Source: Diabrotica undecimpunctata
Taxonomy: Eukaryota; Arthropoda; Insecta; Coleoptera; Chrysomelidae
Assembly: GCF_040954645.1 (NCBI RefSeq)
Contig: NC_092803.1
Coordinates: 11,533,230-11,597,229, forward strand
Reading direction: 5' to 3'
Length of the DNA: 64,000 nucleotides
Shown: positions 44,192 to 54,842 of the stretch, one piece after another
Numbering within the stretch: position 1 is the stretch's first letter
Layout: each line of letters starts with the position of its first letter
Notes under the pieces: generated by a model
What the model was told of the DNA's origin: nothing
The model's input: only the letters and a program-made list of their open reading frames with translations
Database searches by the model: none
Position numbers and translations under genes: made by a program

Positions 44192-44240
44192 GTCTGCCAT
44201 ATACAGAGTGGACCAAAAGTCTGGAAACGCCAAATTATCT
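44192..44240 (+). repeat. Tc1/mariner-like terminus fragment
   Basis: ACAGAGTGGACCAAAAGTCT followed by GGAAACGCC resembles the start of insect mariner-type elements whose ends read ACAG.GTGnnCCAAAAGTCTGG. The partner end was not found. Confidence 0.35.
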
Positions 44241-45670
44241 CTTAAATTGGAGTTGTATGGTCTGAATTATACAAAAACAACCAAAAAAAGATACCACAAC
44301 TGAACAGATACAACAACCGTTGTAGCAGACGTTTGGCCAGCAAAAAGACGTGGGAAAATAAAACCAAGAAGATAGAAAAAAATAAGACTCATTTTGGAAC
44401 GAATAGCCCTTTTGACAAACCTTGTACAAAGCCACTTGTATATGCCACTAGTTTAGAAAAGAGTTGTAGAACGATATTAAAAATAATTTAATAAATTGTA
44501 TCAATACTTTTCCCTAAATTGCGGTTCTCCTTTCCATTTACAAATATATTTTATTCTATGTACATACTGTAACCTACTCGACAATAAAATTTATAAATAA
44601 ACCTAACGGCCATCATCAGAAACCCAAATTGGTTTTCGTGCTGACGGCAAATCTGATACGGATAATGTTGTCTCGATTCTGAGACGGATTTAGTATTTAT
44701 AGATTTTTAAGGCTTATTATTATGAAAGCATTGGGCTATAAAACAAACTTCAATCGGTTTCAAAAAAAAAATAAAAGAAAAACATGACCTAGTTGGGATT
44801 TGGTCATTTGTAGGCAGTTGAGCTGTTAAATATAGAAATATGGCTATGGAAATGTTTATAGGGAATGGACGATCGTATTTTTGTGACGAGGTCAGTATTT
44901 GAATAGGGGGCCTTGTCAAGGATTTGAAGCAGACACGTTATTTCAGTTTTTTAAGAGTTATTGCGACGTTACTCGACGTCGTTATTGGAAGATAACAATC
45001 TATAATACAGCGGACAACTTTGGACATTTGCAGACAAATGTCCAAGATATTCCAGATACTGAATAAAATATAAAATGATGATGAATAAAATAAAATAAAT
45101 TAAAATAAAATTAATCTTATTTTATTCATCACGAACCAGAAATTGTATTTTTCGAATATAATGATAATTAAAATGATGTAATTAAACATAAATACCAGAT
45201 ATAAAAACGTAAATACGAATAAATTCTTCAAAATTTTGAATGAAAAAAAAATTAAGATTTTAAAATTTTAAAGAACTAAATTTGTGGTGTTATTATAAAA
45301 AATATTAACAATTCAATAAAAAGCAGGCATAAAATTTCATTAACCCACTTAAGCGCTAAGTAATATCGCGCTATAAGAAGTTTTTTTAAAGCTAAAAGGT
45401 TTTTTTAGTATTCAAATGATACACAATCTCCCTCTTAACCGGCCACCTCGGGATCAGAGCCTGACCGGTTGACCAAATGGTTGGTTAATCCAATGTGCAG
45501 GCATTTTCATGAGAAAAATCAAGTACATACATATCAAACACATGTACAGTAAGATGTATATTAATAAAGATCACGGAGTATACAGTTGAAAAATACTATT
45601 TATTTCTATGTACATAAATACATATTTAAATATTTTACAAACTTATTTTAAAAAAATCAGTAGCTTTCAT
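44241..45670. other. No gene recognised
   Basis: Mixed AT-rich DNA. A patch CCGGCCACCTCGGGATCAGA at about 45440, resembling the end sequence of pogo-type elements with CCGAGGTGGCCGG-like ends, may mark the left boundary of the jerky-like element that follows. No matching right end was located. Confidence 0.3.
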
Positions 45671-46043
45671 CTGTTTCTTGACATTAAGTACATTTTTAAA
45701 AGCTATATCTCTCCATTTTTTAAAAACCAAGACGTTTATTGAAGATGACCCAGGTTGTTGTTCAATATACTTCAATTTCTATTGCAGCCCTCGCTTTGGT
45801 GTGGCTGATCTTTTCCTCTCCGTCAACATCATCATTATCAGTCTCCTGTCAAAAATTCTGTTTCTTGACATTGTGAATTTTTAAAAGCTATATCTCTCCA
45901 TTTTTTAAAAACCAAGTCGTGTATTGAAGATGACCCAGGTTGTTGTTCAATATACTTCAATTTCTATTGCAGCCCTCGCTTTGGTGTGGCTGATCTTTTC
46001 CTCTCCGTCAACATCATCATTATCAGTCTCCTGTCAAAAATTC
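45671..46043. repeat. About 186-bp tandem duplication
   Basis: CTGTTTCTTGACATT ... CTCCTGTCAAAAATTC occurs twice in tandem (45671 and 45858), nearly identical (AAGACGTTTATT versus AAGTCGTGTATT). It duplicates the 3' end of the jerky-like transposase region. Confidence 0.9.
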
Positions 46044-48280
46044 GTTTTCAAGTTCCTCGTCACAGTTCATCCATTCTTCAATATCTTCGGCCTGTAATTG
46101 GAGATTTTCAGATAACGTTTGGAGATCTTGAAGAATAGTGGTAGAATTATCTTCTTCGTGTGATTGTTGACACTCAACAAGTTACTCAATGTTGGCTCAA
46201 AGTTTTCGCCAAGACTTAACGAAAGTAGAAGCAGGAATTTCTTGGAAGGCGGAAGCTAACATGTAAATTACGTCCTTTAAGTTAATTTTTTTGATGATAT
46301 CAATAAGATTGTGATCTTCACTTTCTGCGCATTGTAAAATTTCGGACCATAATTTACTTCCATATCGTCTTTTCAAGCTTTCCCCTTGATCCATCGGTTG
46401 CACCAAGCTTGTCACATTAGGAGGAAGAAAGATAATTTTTATGTCATCTGTCTCACATGTTAGGTTTCCAGGATGAGTTGGAGCATTATCCAGAAGTAGG
46501 ACTGCTTTAGTGGGAAGATTTACGCTCTTAAGATAGCGCGTTACTCTCGGAACAAACTCACGCTCAAACCATTCTCTGAATAGATCAGCGCTCATCCATG
46601 CTGATTTTTGTGATCTGTAGAATACGGGGATTTTTCCCCCCGACTCCGACAAACACTAATAAAAGCAGTTAAAGCACTATACAAAGAAAACAAAGTAGCT
46701 ATTAAATGTGGAAATAAAGCCTACAATCCATTTAAGACGACAAAAGGACTTCTACAAGGCTGTGCTACGTCCCCTACTCTGTTTAAAATATTCTTGGAAA
46801 AGACACTCAAACCATGGAGGAGAAAGTGCGAAGGAATGGGCATACCAGTAAGAGACGAATACCTATACACCTTAAGTTTTGCCGACGATCAAGTAGTCAT
46901 CGCACAAGATGAAGAAGATCTCAGCTTTATGCTCAGAAAACTAGAAGAAGAATATAAAAACAACGGAATGGAAATAAACTTAGAGAAAACCGAATACCTA
47001 ACAACAGAAAACAAGGATATGAGAACAGATAAATTCAAGTATTTAGGAACCATAATATCGAACCAGGGAACAACAGAAGAAGATATAAACAACAGACTGA
47101 GACAAACAAGAAACTGTATAAGACAACTAAACTCAGTGTTGTGGGATAAGAACATTACGATAAAGACAAAAAAGAGAATATATAACACCCTGACAAGAAG
47201 TATCCTGACATATGGGTCCGAAAACTGGACAATAAACAAGAGAAATAGAGGTAGAATAAGAGCAGTAGAAATGAAGTTTCTGAGGAGAAGCTGTAGACTT
47301 ACAAAAAGAGACAGAATTGAAAACGCAGAGATTAAGTGGAGAATGGGAGTGCAATCAGACATAATCGACTATATAGAGGAGAAGAGACTATCCTGGTACG
47401 GCCACGTCAGAAGAGCGAACAGAGGACGCTGGATAAACAAAATCACAGAATGGAGCCCGATTGGAAGAAGAAAGAGAGGAAGACCCCGAAGGTCATTCAG
47501 AGATGAAATCGACGAGGCTATGGAGAAAAGAACCCTGCGAGATGGAGACTGGAATGACAGGGAAAATTGGAGAAAACGGTTGAGTGAAGGAAGACAGTGA
47601 AAACTGTGGAAATCCTTAGTAGTAGTAGTAGAATACGGGGAGGGACGATGGATGTAAATTTTTAAATGCACGCGGTTTAGCGGACTCACCAACAACAAAA
47701 AGAGGAATTCTGTGTGTTCTTATCTGTGTGTTCTGTGTGTTCCGCTCCTTATTATTTTTAATATCAGAAGCCGATTTTTCATGACTTCCCAAAAATGTTT
47801 TCTCTGGAAGCATTTTAAAATTGAGACCTGTCTTATCCATGTTATATACTTGTTCGAGTTTTAATTTTTCCATTTTTATAATTTCTACAAACTTGGAGGT
47901 AAAATCAGTTGCACCTAAAGCATCCGCGGACATTTTTTATCCGCTTACGTGTGCATAATTAACTCCGGGACGTGCCTTTCAGCGAGTCAGCCAACCTTCA
48001 CTTGCAATAAATTCGCCTCCGTCCATAATTTTGCTGTGTAGTGTATACATAAAGCCTTTTCCCTTTGAATCGGGCCACTAATAGGTGTGCCCCTTCGCCG
48101 TTCTTGAAGGAACCACAACCAAATCTCGAATTTCGTTTTTTAGTGGATCTAGTTTTTAGATTTTTATCTGATTCTGAACTCGGAACAAATTTTCTTTACC
48201 GATTCACCTTTGTCGAACCGTTTAAGTACACTTAGACGTTTTTCCATCGTCACAACCACACGTTTAAGCTTCTCACTCAT
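45840..48280 (-). pseudogene. Jerky/Tigger-type transposase, split by RTE
   Basis: Second pogo-family transposase. N-terminus from ATG 48280: MSEKLKRVVVTMEKRLSVLK, FDKGESVKKICSEF (CENP-B-type HTH), then decayed frames to 47940. MSADALGATDFTSKF, LKLEQVYNMDKTGLNFKMLP (first catalytic Asp), RIPLFVVGESAKPRAFKN, LHPSSLPVFY run to the RTE insertion. Beyond it the frame continues RSQKSAWMSADLFREWFERE, AVLLLDNAPTHPG (second Asp), IIFLPPNVTSLVQPMDQGES (third Asp, near 46390) to 46197 and a frame-shifted tail to about 45840. The fold is complete apart from frame breaks at about 47940-48180 and after 46197. Confidence 0.8.
46631..47627 (+). mobile_element. RTE-like LINE with (TAG)n tail, open frame
   Basis: Target duplication GTAGAATACGGGGA at 46617-46630 and 47628-47641. 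One open frame to TGA after 47600 encodes the C-terminal RT half: TTKGLLQGCATSPTLFKI, catalytic LSFADDQVVIAQDEEDL (about 46875), FKYLGTIISNQGTTEEDINN, ILTYGSENWTINKRN, LSWYGHVRRANRGRWINK, RKRGRPRRSFRDEID. It ends with (TAG)4, a tail unlike the (GAA)n and (GAT)n of the other copies. 5'-truncated; uninterrupted over about 290 codons, hence young. Confidence 0.88.
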
Positions 48281-48289
48281 TTTCGTACA

Positions 48290-49129
48290 AGACGAATTCA
48301 ATCCTCGAAAGCAAAAACAGAACTGACAACCGGGGGCAAGAGACGATTATTAAGCAGTGCTTGATGCATTTTTTTATCCTCTTGGATAGATTTTTCCATG
48401 TCTTTAATGCTCTTGTATATTTTCATTATATTGATTTTTTTATATCTTTTCTTTATTACTTCTGTTAATAAAAAACTATTAAAAATATATACCCTTGGCA
48501 CATATATTATAACCATTATCACAACCGATCTCTTTATCTCAAACACACCTACGATACATCACAGTGTTAACGGCAAACATCAAAACGGTTTCGTTCGAAA
48601 TTTATTATTTTTCCTTCCGCACACACTTTATGCGAACATGAAACAACAGAATTATTATTTTGTATATTTATTCGGCGTCGCATATAAAATGGCGTGCTGA
48701 AAAAGATTTATTACCCGGTCCCGAAAAGTGTGCACTTGTCTAATTTTCATATCTCTCTCACGCCCTCTTAATATATTAACAACCCGAGCGTCGTTGGTCG
48801 CTAGCTTGACGCTTTTTAGTATTTTCGCACCAAAATACCAGAGATGTTTTAGTTACGATGACTATGTAATTTTCAAAGACTTTTTTGTGCTACACTAGCG
48901 GAAAATTAATTGAATTGAGTAAACTTTTTTTTTACTTGACATTTCCGAAGACACAGTTTTTTATGAACGGAATTAAAATTACTTGAAGTGTATCAGGCTG
49001 TGTTACAATAAAATTAAAAATGCAACTTGGAAGCACAAAAGCTCAAGGACCAGAAGAAACACAGATAACTATAAAAAAATATATATAAATATAAGAAAAT
49101 TACAAAAATAATATTTAAAAATCCTGTAA
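48290..49129. other. No gene recognised
   Basis: AT-rich to 48700; a somewhat GC-richer patch at 48700-48860. May contain the right end of the jerky-like element, not identified. Confidence 0.3.
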
Positions 49130-49410
49130 TATAAGGTATATTATTAAAAAGACCCTTTCGGGCTACATCACAGAACGTTTTTGGATTAAAAAGTCCATCA
49201 TCAGTGTATTACCAGTTGTACATGAGTCAAGCCGCTAAATATTTGGGTAAAAACCCTTAACATGATACAAAATTTATGTGTTAAATTTTTATTGAAAATA
49301 TGGTGTGATGTTTAAGTTTTCAACAGATACCCTGCATGGCAACGTAGGACTCCCAATAGGCGTTGCTGCTGACCCTAAGGGAATCTCTGAATGGGTTCTA
49401 GTTGTCATCT
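49130..49410 (-). repeat. Structured interspersed repeat, copy 1
   Basis: Read on the minus strand this shares with 53370-53640: GGGTTTTTACCCA, CTCATGTAC, CTGATGATGG, CCAAAAACGTTCTGTGATGT, CCCGAAAGGGTC and a T run, in the same order. Not coding. It contains a CUGAUGA box at 49204-49198 followed by a short hairpin and AAAA. Confidence 0.65.
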
Positions 49411-49646
49411 AATAAAATAAAGATCAACGAAGCAAAATCAGTGAACGTGGTATTTACTAAATGTCACAAAGAAACACCAAATATCCTATAGTGTATTTTT
49501 ATGTATGAGAGAGTAATAAAACAATAAATTATGTATGCAAATCCCTAAACTGTTGATACGGGTGACTCAATGAAAAACAGATATTTGTCAACAAGTTTAC
49601 AGAAGTATATAGGAAAACAATTTTAAATTGACTATGACCACCAGGT

Positions 49647-50540
49647 GATACCATGTCACCAAAGTTGTTCATTACCGTTCTTGAGTATGCATTTAAAAGA
49701 CTAACATGGCAACAGAAAGGAATATCCATCGATGGAGAAAGATTAAACCATCTACGTTTTGCGGACGATATCGTGCTTCTGTCAGATAATCTGGGAGAGA
49801 TCAAAGACATGCTCCAAGAACTGAATTACATACTACAAGAAACTGGGCTGGAGATAAATTTCGAGAAAACCAAAATGATGACCAATATGGTTCCCAGCGA
49901 AGAGATACAGATCAATAACAACAAGGTAGAATTAATCGATAAATACACATACTTGGGTCATGAAATCAGAATAACCAGAGACAACCAAACCTGCGAGCTA
50001 AATAGACGAATCACGTTGGGATGGGCGGCATATGGAAGGATGAGAGACATTTTTAAAACAAATACTCCAATTCACCTGAAAAGAAAGGCATTTAACCAAT
50101 GCATCCTACCAGTCTTGACCTACGGAGCAGAGACCCTAACTTTAACGAAAGCTACTGCCGAAAAACTGAGGGTAACACAAAGGCGAATGGAGAGATCAAT
50201 GCTGGGTCTGACCTTGAAAGATCGCGTGAGAAATGAGGAGATACGCTGACGAACTGGCGTTGACGATATTATACTGCGAATCAATAAACAAAAGTGGAGG
50301 TGGGCTGGACATGTTGCTAGAATGGAAGACGGAAGATGGACGAAGAGATTATTGGAGTGGAGACCAAGAGCCGACAAGCGAAGTCGAGGCAGACCACCCA
50401 CCCGATGGACCGACGACCTAAGGAGAATAGAAACAAACTGGATTGCAGCAGCTAGAGATAGAGAGAACTGGAGACGTTTGGAGGAGGCCTATATCCAACA
50501 ATGGATGTGAAAACGGGGCTGGATGATGATGATGATGATG
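49647..50540 (+). mobile_element. RTE-like LINE with (GAT)n tail
   Basis: Target duplication ATGACCACCAGGT at 49634-49646 and 50541-50553. Encodes the C-terminal RT part: MSPKLFITVLEYAFKRLTWQ, catalytic LRFADDIVLLSDNL, YTYLGHEIRITRDNQTCELN, LTYGAETLTLTKAT, then after one stop/frame change at 50249 KWRWAGHVARMEDGRWTKRL, RSRGRPPTRWTDDLRR and EAYIQQWM, followed by GGCTGGATGATGATGATGAT. 5'-truncated. Confidence 0.88.
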
Positions 50541-50553
50541 ATGACCACCAGGT

Positions 50554-50996
50554 ATAAAGGTTGGAGCAGAATAGAATACAATAGTTGTGAGGGTTACTAA
50601 TCCCAAAATAAGGTTGCCAGTGTCGGAGTGATGGAGGTTAACAGGTACTAATGAATTTGCAAGAAATGTAAGATGTTTATTTTATTGGTTATATATAACC
50701 AATAAAAGTTTAATAAGTACCTACCTATTTGCAAAATAAAGTTTAATTCTTTAGATAAAATAAAACGTTTTATTTTATCTGAAATGAGTGCATTCCACGA
50801 AGTAAGGGTTTCAACAATCAAACATTTAATTCTTTAATTCCAGGAATCTACGACAGTAATTGACTAGATAATTACCTTCTAAACTTATTCCACAGAAAAT
50901 GTGATAGTGGGTTTTTCCATTTTGTATATAGGAAGGTCCAAGTGGCGTATTCAAAATTCTTAACAGTTCACTAAAAGTAGGTACTTCAGTTGCAAG
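50554..50996. other. 5' flank of the DD82E transposase; 28-nt palindrome
   Basis: Includes a perfect palindrome at 50753-50780 (AGATAAAATAAAAC and its complement). No coding sequence. Terminal repeats of the following transposon were searched for by eye here and at 52360-52690 and not found. Confidence 0.5.
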
Positions 50997-51023
50997 GTGC
51001 AGTTTATTGTGTATACTAGTGTT

Positions 51024-52355
51024 ATGGAAAATTTGGAAGTGCCGTGTAAACGCCGAAAAATTGGTCCTTTAACAGTTAATGAAAAAACATTAATATTTAA
51101 TTGTTTTAAATCATTTACAGACAAACGTTTATGTGAAAGTGTTGATGAGACCGTTGAGTTAGTTAGCATTACACTTGGTGTTGGGAAATCTACGATTTAC
51201 AGAGTTATTAAAGAAGAGAAATGTGGTAGTTTTCAAATGCCACGTAATGCTCCAGGGAAACCAAAATTTCAAATAGAATATCATTTTAAAGAAGGACTTC
51301 GACGGAAAGTGCATGAATTCTTCTTTAGACAAGAATTTCCAACATTGGATAAAGTTCTTGTCTCAGTTCGAGATGATAAGGATTACCCAGAAATGAGTCG
51401 AAGTACGTTATGGAAACTTTTAAAAGAAAGAGGCTTCCGCTGGAAAAAGAATCCCAGAAAGTCTATTTTATTAGAAAGAAGCGATATTGTCATATGGAGA
51501 AGACATTTTCTAAGAACCATAAAGGAAATGAGAAACCAAAAAAGAAAAATATTTTATCTTGATGAAACATGGATCAACGAGGGTCATACACCAAATAAAT
51601 TTTGGCAGGATGAAACTGTTACAAGTCAAAGGCACGCTTTTGTAAATAACTTATCTACTGGTTTAAACCCACCATCAGGAAAGGGACGCAGGCTACACAT
51701 TGGCAGTTCAGACGGTTTTGTTGAAGGTGGTTTATTAACTTTTGAATCAACTCGTACCGGTGACTACCATGAAGACATGAACGCTGATGTCTTTCAAGAA
51801 TGGTTCGAACAAATGATAGATCTTCTTCCTAAGAACTGTGTAATAGTAATGGATAATGCAAGTTATCACTCCAGACTTATAGAAGGACTGCCCACAACCA
51901 AGTGGTTAAAAAAAGACTTGCAGAATTGGCTGAGTTCAAAAAATATTACGTACCATCCCGGATCTATAAGAAAGGAACTTTATTCGTTGTGTGCCCTTCA
52001 TAAAGAAAAATTTAAAAAATACGAAATTGATGAAATTGCCAAAAATCGTGGAATGACAGTACTTAGATCCCCACCATATCATTGTGAATTAAACCCGATT
52101 GAACTGGTATGGGCACAGATAAAGAGTGAAGTTTCAAGAAAAAATACCACTTTTAAAATTCATGATGTTAAACAGTTGTTTTTGGAGGCCGTAAATAATG
52201 TAAAACCTGAAAACTGGGAAAAGGCAGTAAATCACACTATTAAAGAAGAGGAAAAAATGTGGAAGATGGACAATATTACTGATAAAATGCTCGAGCCAGT
52301 TATTATAAATCTTGGTTCTGAAAGTTCATCTTCTGAATCTGATTTGGATTTGTAA
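51024..52355 (+). CDS. Intact DD82E Tc1/mariner-group transposase
   Basis: Cut-and-paste transposase of the IS630-Tc1-mariner group. One uninterrupted frame; ATG at 51024 (MENLEVPCKRR) gives 443 residues and is preferred to the in-frame ATG at 50997, which reads hydrophobic MQFIVYTSV. An N-terminal HTH region (VELVSITLGVGKSTIYRVIK) and second HTH (MSRSTLWKLLKERGFRWKKN) precede the DDE core: D180 in YLDETWIN, D277 in IVMDNASYH, E360 in LNPIELVW. I count 82 residues between the second Asp and Glu, which fits the group described as DD82E (Sailor). The C-terminus is Ser/Asp-rich. No in-frame stop, and all catalytic residues are present. Terminal repeats and TA flanks were not located, so mobility is unproven; a domesticated gene is the alternative. 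Confidence 0.85.
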   Translation: MENLEVPCKRRKIGPLTVNEKTLIFNCFKSFTDKRLCESVDETVELVSITLGVGKSTIYRVIKEEKCGSFQMPRNAPGKPKFQIEYHFKEGLRRKVHEFFFRQEFPTLDKVLVSVRDDKDYPEMSRSTLWKLLKERGFRWKKNPRKSILLERSDIVIWRRHFLRTIKEMRNQKRKIFYLDETWINEGHTPNKFWQDETVTSQRHAFVNNLSTGLNPPSGKGRRLHIGSSDGFVEGGLLTFESTRTGDYHEDMNADVFQEWFEQMIDLLPKNCVIVMDNASYHSRLIEGLPTTKWLKKDLQNWLSSKNITYHPGSIRKELYSLCALHKEKFKKYEIDEIAKNRGMTVLRSPPYHCELNPIELVWAQIKSEVSRKNTTFKIHDVKQLFLEAVNNVKPENWEKAVNHTIKEEEKMWKMDNITDKMLEPVIINLGSESSSSESDLDL

Positions 52356-52699
52356 CAAGTAGCTGTAAGTTTTATATTAATATTTTTATTCATCTATTTA
52401 ACATACCTTAGACGGTTTTAAAAACTCTTTTTCTCTTTTGTAATTTTTAAAAATTAAAAAAAATGTGAATTTTTTAAAACCCTTTTTAATGTAGGCCAGT
52501 CAGTTCTAATATAGTGTGTGATAAAAGAGGTCACTTTTGTTTACATACACATAACACTTTATAACACTGAAATAATTCATTTATTTTTTACAATTATTCA
52601 AAGTAATTTTTCAATTAATCTTGAGCACGCCCATGGAGTGGTCGGAGGTACCAGTTAAAATTATGCTAATTACTCTCTCGTTCATAAAAATAAACTATA
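52356..52699. other. 3' flank of the DD82E transposase
   Basis: AT-rich. Possible remaining part of the transposon; no terminal repeat recognised. Confidence 0.35.
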
Positions 52700-53095
52700 A
52701 TGCATAACAAGAACATTACCAAAAATGATATTGTAAAATATCTTGGATTACACCTTGACAAGAGGCTATCGCGGAGGCCGTACATCTGGATGAAGAGGAA
52801 GCAATTAGGAATAAAATGCAAAAAACACTACTGGTTACTCGGCCGTAAATCCACCTTATCATTATCTAACAAAATATTAGTGTATAAAGCAATTAGAGTG
52901 ATTTCAATCTAAAGTTCTTACCAAGACGAAGATGTAGACTTAATCGAAGAAGTCGAGGAACAACAAGAAATGCGCGAAGAACCAGAGGAGATAATCACAC
53001 ATCACACAAAAATGGCTCAGCGAGAAAAACACCTGGTCTAGACGAAATTTCAAATAGAGCTCTGAAGTATCTACCAGCAAAAGGAATACTTCAGC
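52700..53095 (+). pseudogene. Jockey-like RT scraps
   Basis: At 52700-52912 it reads IVKYLGLHLDKRLSRRPYIW, KRKQLGIKCKKHYWLLGRKS, TLSLSNKILVYKAI, the post-catalytic thumb of Jockey-type RTs (KYLGxxLDxxLTW, LSxxNKxxIYKxI). At about 53010-53090, KHLV.TKFQIEL/NTPGLDEISNRAL-like, an N-terminal RT motif, lies downstream, so the order is not that of one intact copy. Confidence 0.55.
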
Positions 53096-53279
53096 CTTAC
53101 TTCACTTGTTGCTCCTTCCACCTTGTTGAAGATGTCTTTCAAAAATGTCAAAATGGTGTTTGGAGAAGGAAGTACAACTACGAGATATATCACAGATATA
53201 AAAATATATTTGGTGGTAAATACGTAGTATCTCTTATAAAAAGATTACTATTTAAATGGGAATAAGCCACAATTAAAGG

Positions 53280-53640
53280 TTAAAATACGTTTATTGACGT
53301 TTCAATTTCCACTTCGGAAATCGTTCTCAAAATACAAACATTAGTTGCAATAGTTGCTTCCATAAAGTCCTCGTAGACACACCGTCTCAGGACTTGCAAC
53401 TTCAACGTGGAGTCATATGTCGCCATGTTACCTAATCCAACGGTAACTTTAACATCCTAATTATTTATAAGATATAATGTCGAACAAATGTAACTAATTA
53501 TTTGTTAACGGGTTTTTACCCATAAATTTAGTGGCTACATTCATGTACTCCTAGACACCGATGATGGAATGATGAATTCCGAAAACGTTCTGTCTAACAC
53601 AGCCCGTTTGGGTTTTTAAATATATACCTTTTACAAAGGA
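53280..53640 (+). repeat. Structured interspersed repeat, copy 2
   Basis: Homologous to 49130-49410. The right part has CCGATGA (53558-53564), a 5-bp stem GGAAT/ATTCC with loop GATGA, then GAAAACG, CTGT/ACAG and CCCGTTTGGG. The left part (53296-53330, minus) has a 6-bp stem ATTTCC/GGAAAT followed by GAAACGTC. Both resemble decayed hammerhead-ribozyme cores as found in Penelope-like elements. Function not shown. Confidence 0.5.
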
Positions 53641-53749
53641 TTTTAATTAATTTTTTAATATATGGTATACAGCCAAATACAGGAACGTAGATTCCTTGTG
53701 TAATTTAAAATGCCACAAGAAAATAGCTTCAGAACAATATTATAAAAAG

Positions 53750-54015
53750 ATATATCTATAGGAAGACTAAGATGGGCGGGACATCTGGATAGATCACAGC
53801 AGAACAACCTTCCTAGAAGAATCCTTATGTCACAACCTGTGGGAAGTAGAAGTAGGGGTAGGCCAAAACTCAGATGGAGAGATGGTGTAGATGAGGATGG
53901 TAGAAAAATAGGCGCAGCAAACTGGCAGCAGTTGGCAATGGATAGAACTGACTGGCGTAATAGACTTGGGAACGTCGAGGCTCTTTTATAGGACTGTAGC
54001 ACCAATGATGATGAT
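53750..54015 (+). pseudogene. RTE-like LINE 3' end with (GAT)n tail
   Basis: Reads RLRWAGHLDRSQQNNLPRRI, GSRSRGRPKLRWRDGVDEDG, NWQQLAMDRTDWRNRLGNVE, then a stop and CACCAATGATGATGATGAA. Only the last approximately 80 codons are kept. Confidence 0.75.
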
Positions 54016-54842
54016 GAATTACCAACGCATCTAATGAATACAATGGAATAACAAAAAAACTCTGAAACAAATTTGATCTTTCGTATCGACGATTTTGCTT
54101 TGTAGTTTGCCGATTTTTTTAAAACAATTAATGCTCGATGCTCGATACGGTTGATTTTTTCCCTAAAATTCAAAAAGAGGCAACGTCTCTTAAGGAAATC
54201 GTTATGTACCAGTACCTGTTAGTACCCAGTATTTATTTTTCTTGGTGAATCCATTAACTGATGCCATGTTAGCTTAATCTATTGTTTTGGATTCCGTTGG
54301 AAATTACTTGAAATAAATCTCTGAATAATAAATTTTGTCGTCGCTAGCCTATTCATCGTTTGCAGTTTTTAAAATGATGTTTCTCCTATAACTGATGTTT
54401 CTCCTACAGCTGTTAAATAAATAAAATTGCGACTTTATATCTCCCATAAGTATAATATCTCGTACGTGCGGCATTTTATGACAACTGTATACGAAATGTT
54501 TTGAGTCAGTGAAACATATGGGGAAAACTAAAGACGTCTCAGGATTAAATTATATGGTGAGGATATTGATGATCTAATCAATGATAAAATATGTTCAATC
54601 GATGAAGAGGAACCTCTTTAGAGGAATACAGGGAAATTGTGTGTTCTTTTTTATAACTTTTCCCGTTTGTGATATATACTCTTGCCCTTGGTTCCTTAAT
54701 ATTGCAGCTGTCTTACGTTTCCACTTCGTGTTCGTTTTTTAGATAATTTTGGATGGTAATAAAGTATTTTGCGTTTTCCTGAGTTTTTTTTTTTTCGTAA
54801 GGGATTTGGTTAAATCTTTACTGTACTTTTCATATCTTATAT
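54016..54842. other. No gene recognised
   Basis: AT-rich DNA left of the Sola-like relic. Confidence 0.3.

Noticed and set aside
46889..47362. 157-codon minus-strand frame rich in Leu, Ser and Phe
   Set aside because: Antisense of the open RTE RT frame with LSFADD on the plus strand.
50997..51023. Upstream in-frame ATG for the DD82E transposase
   Set aside because: Adds a hydrophobic MQFIVYTSV that does not fit a DNA-binding N-terminus; the ATG at 51024 is more plausible.
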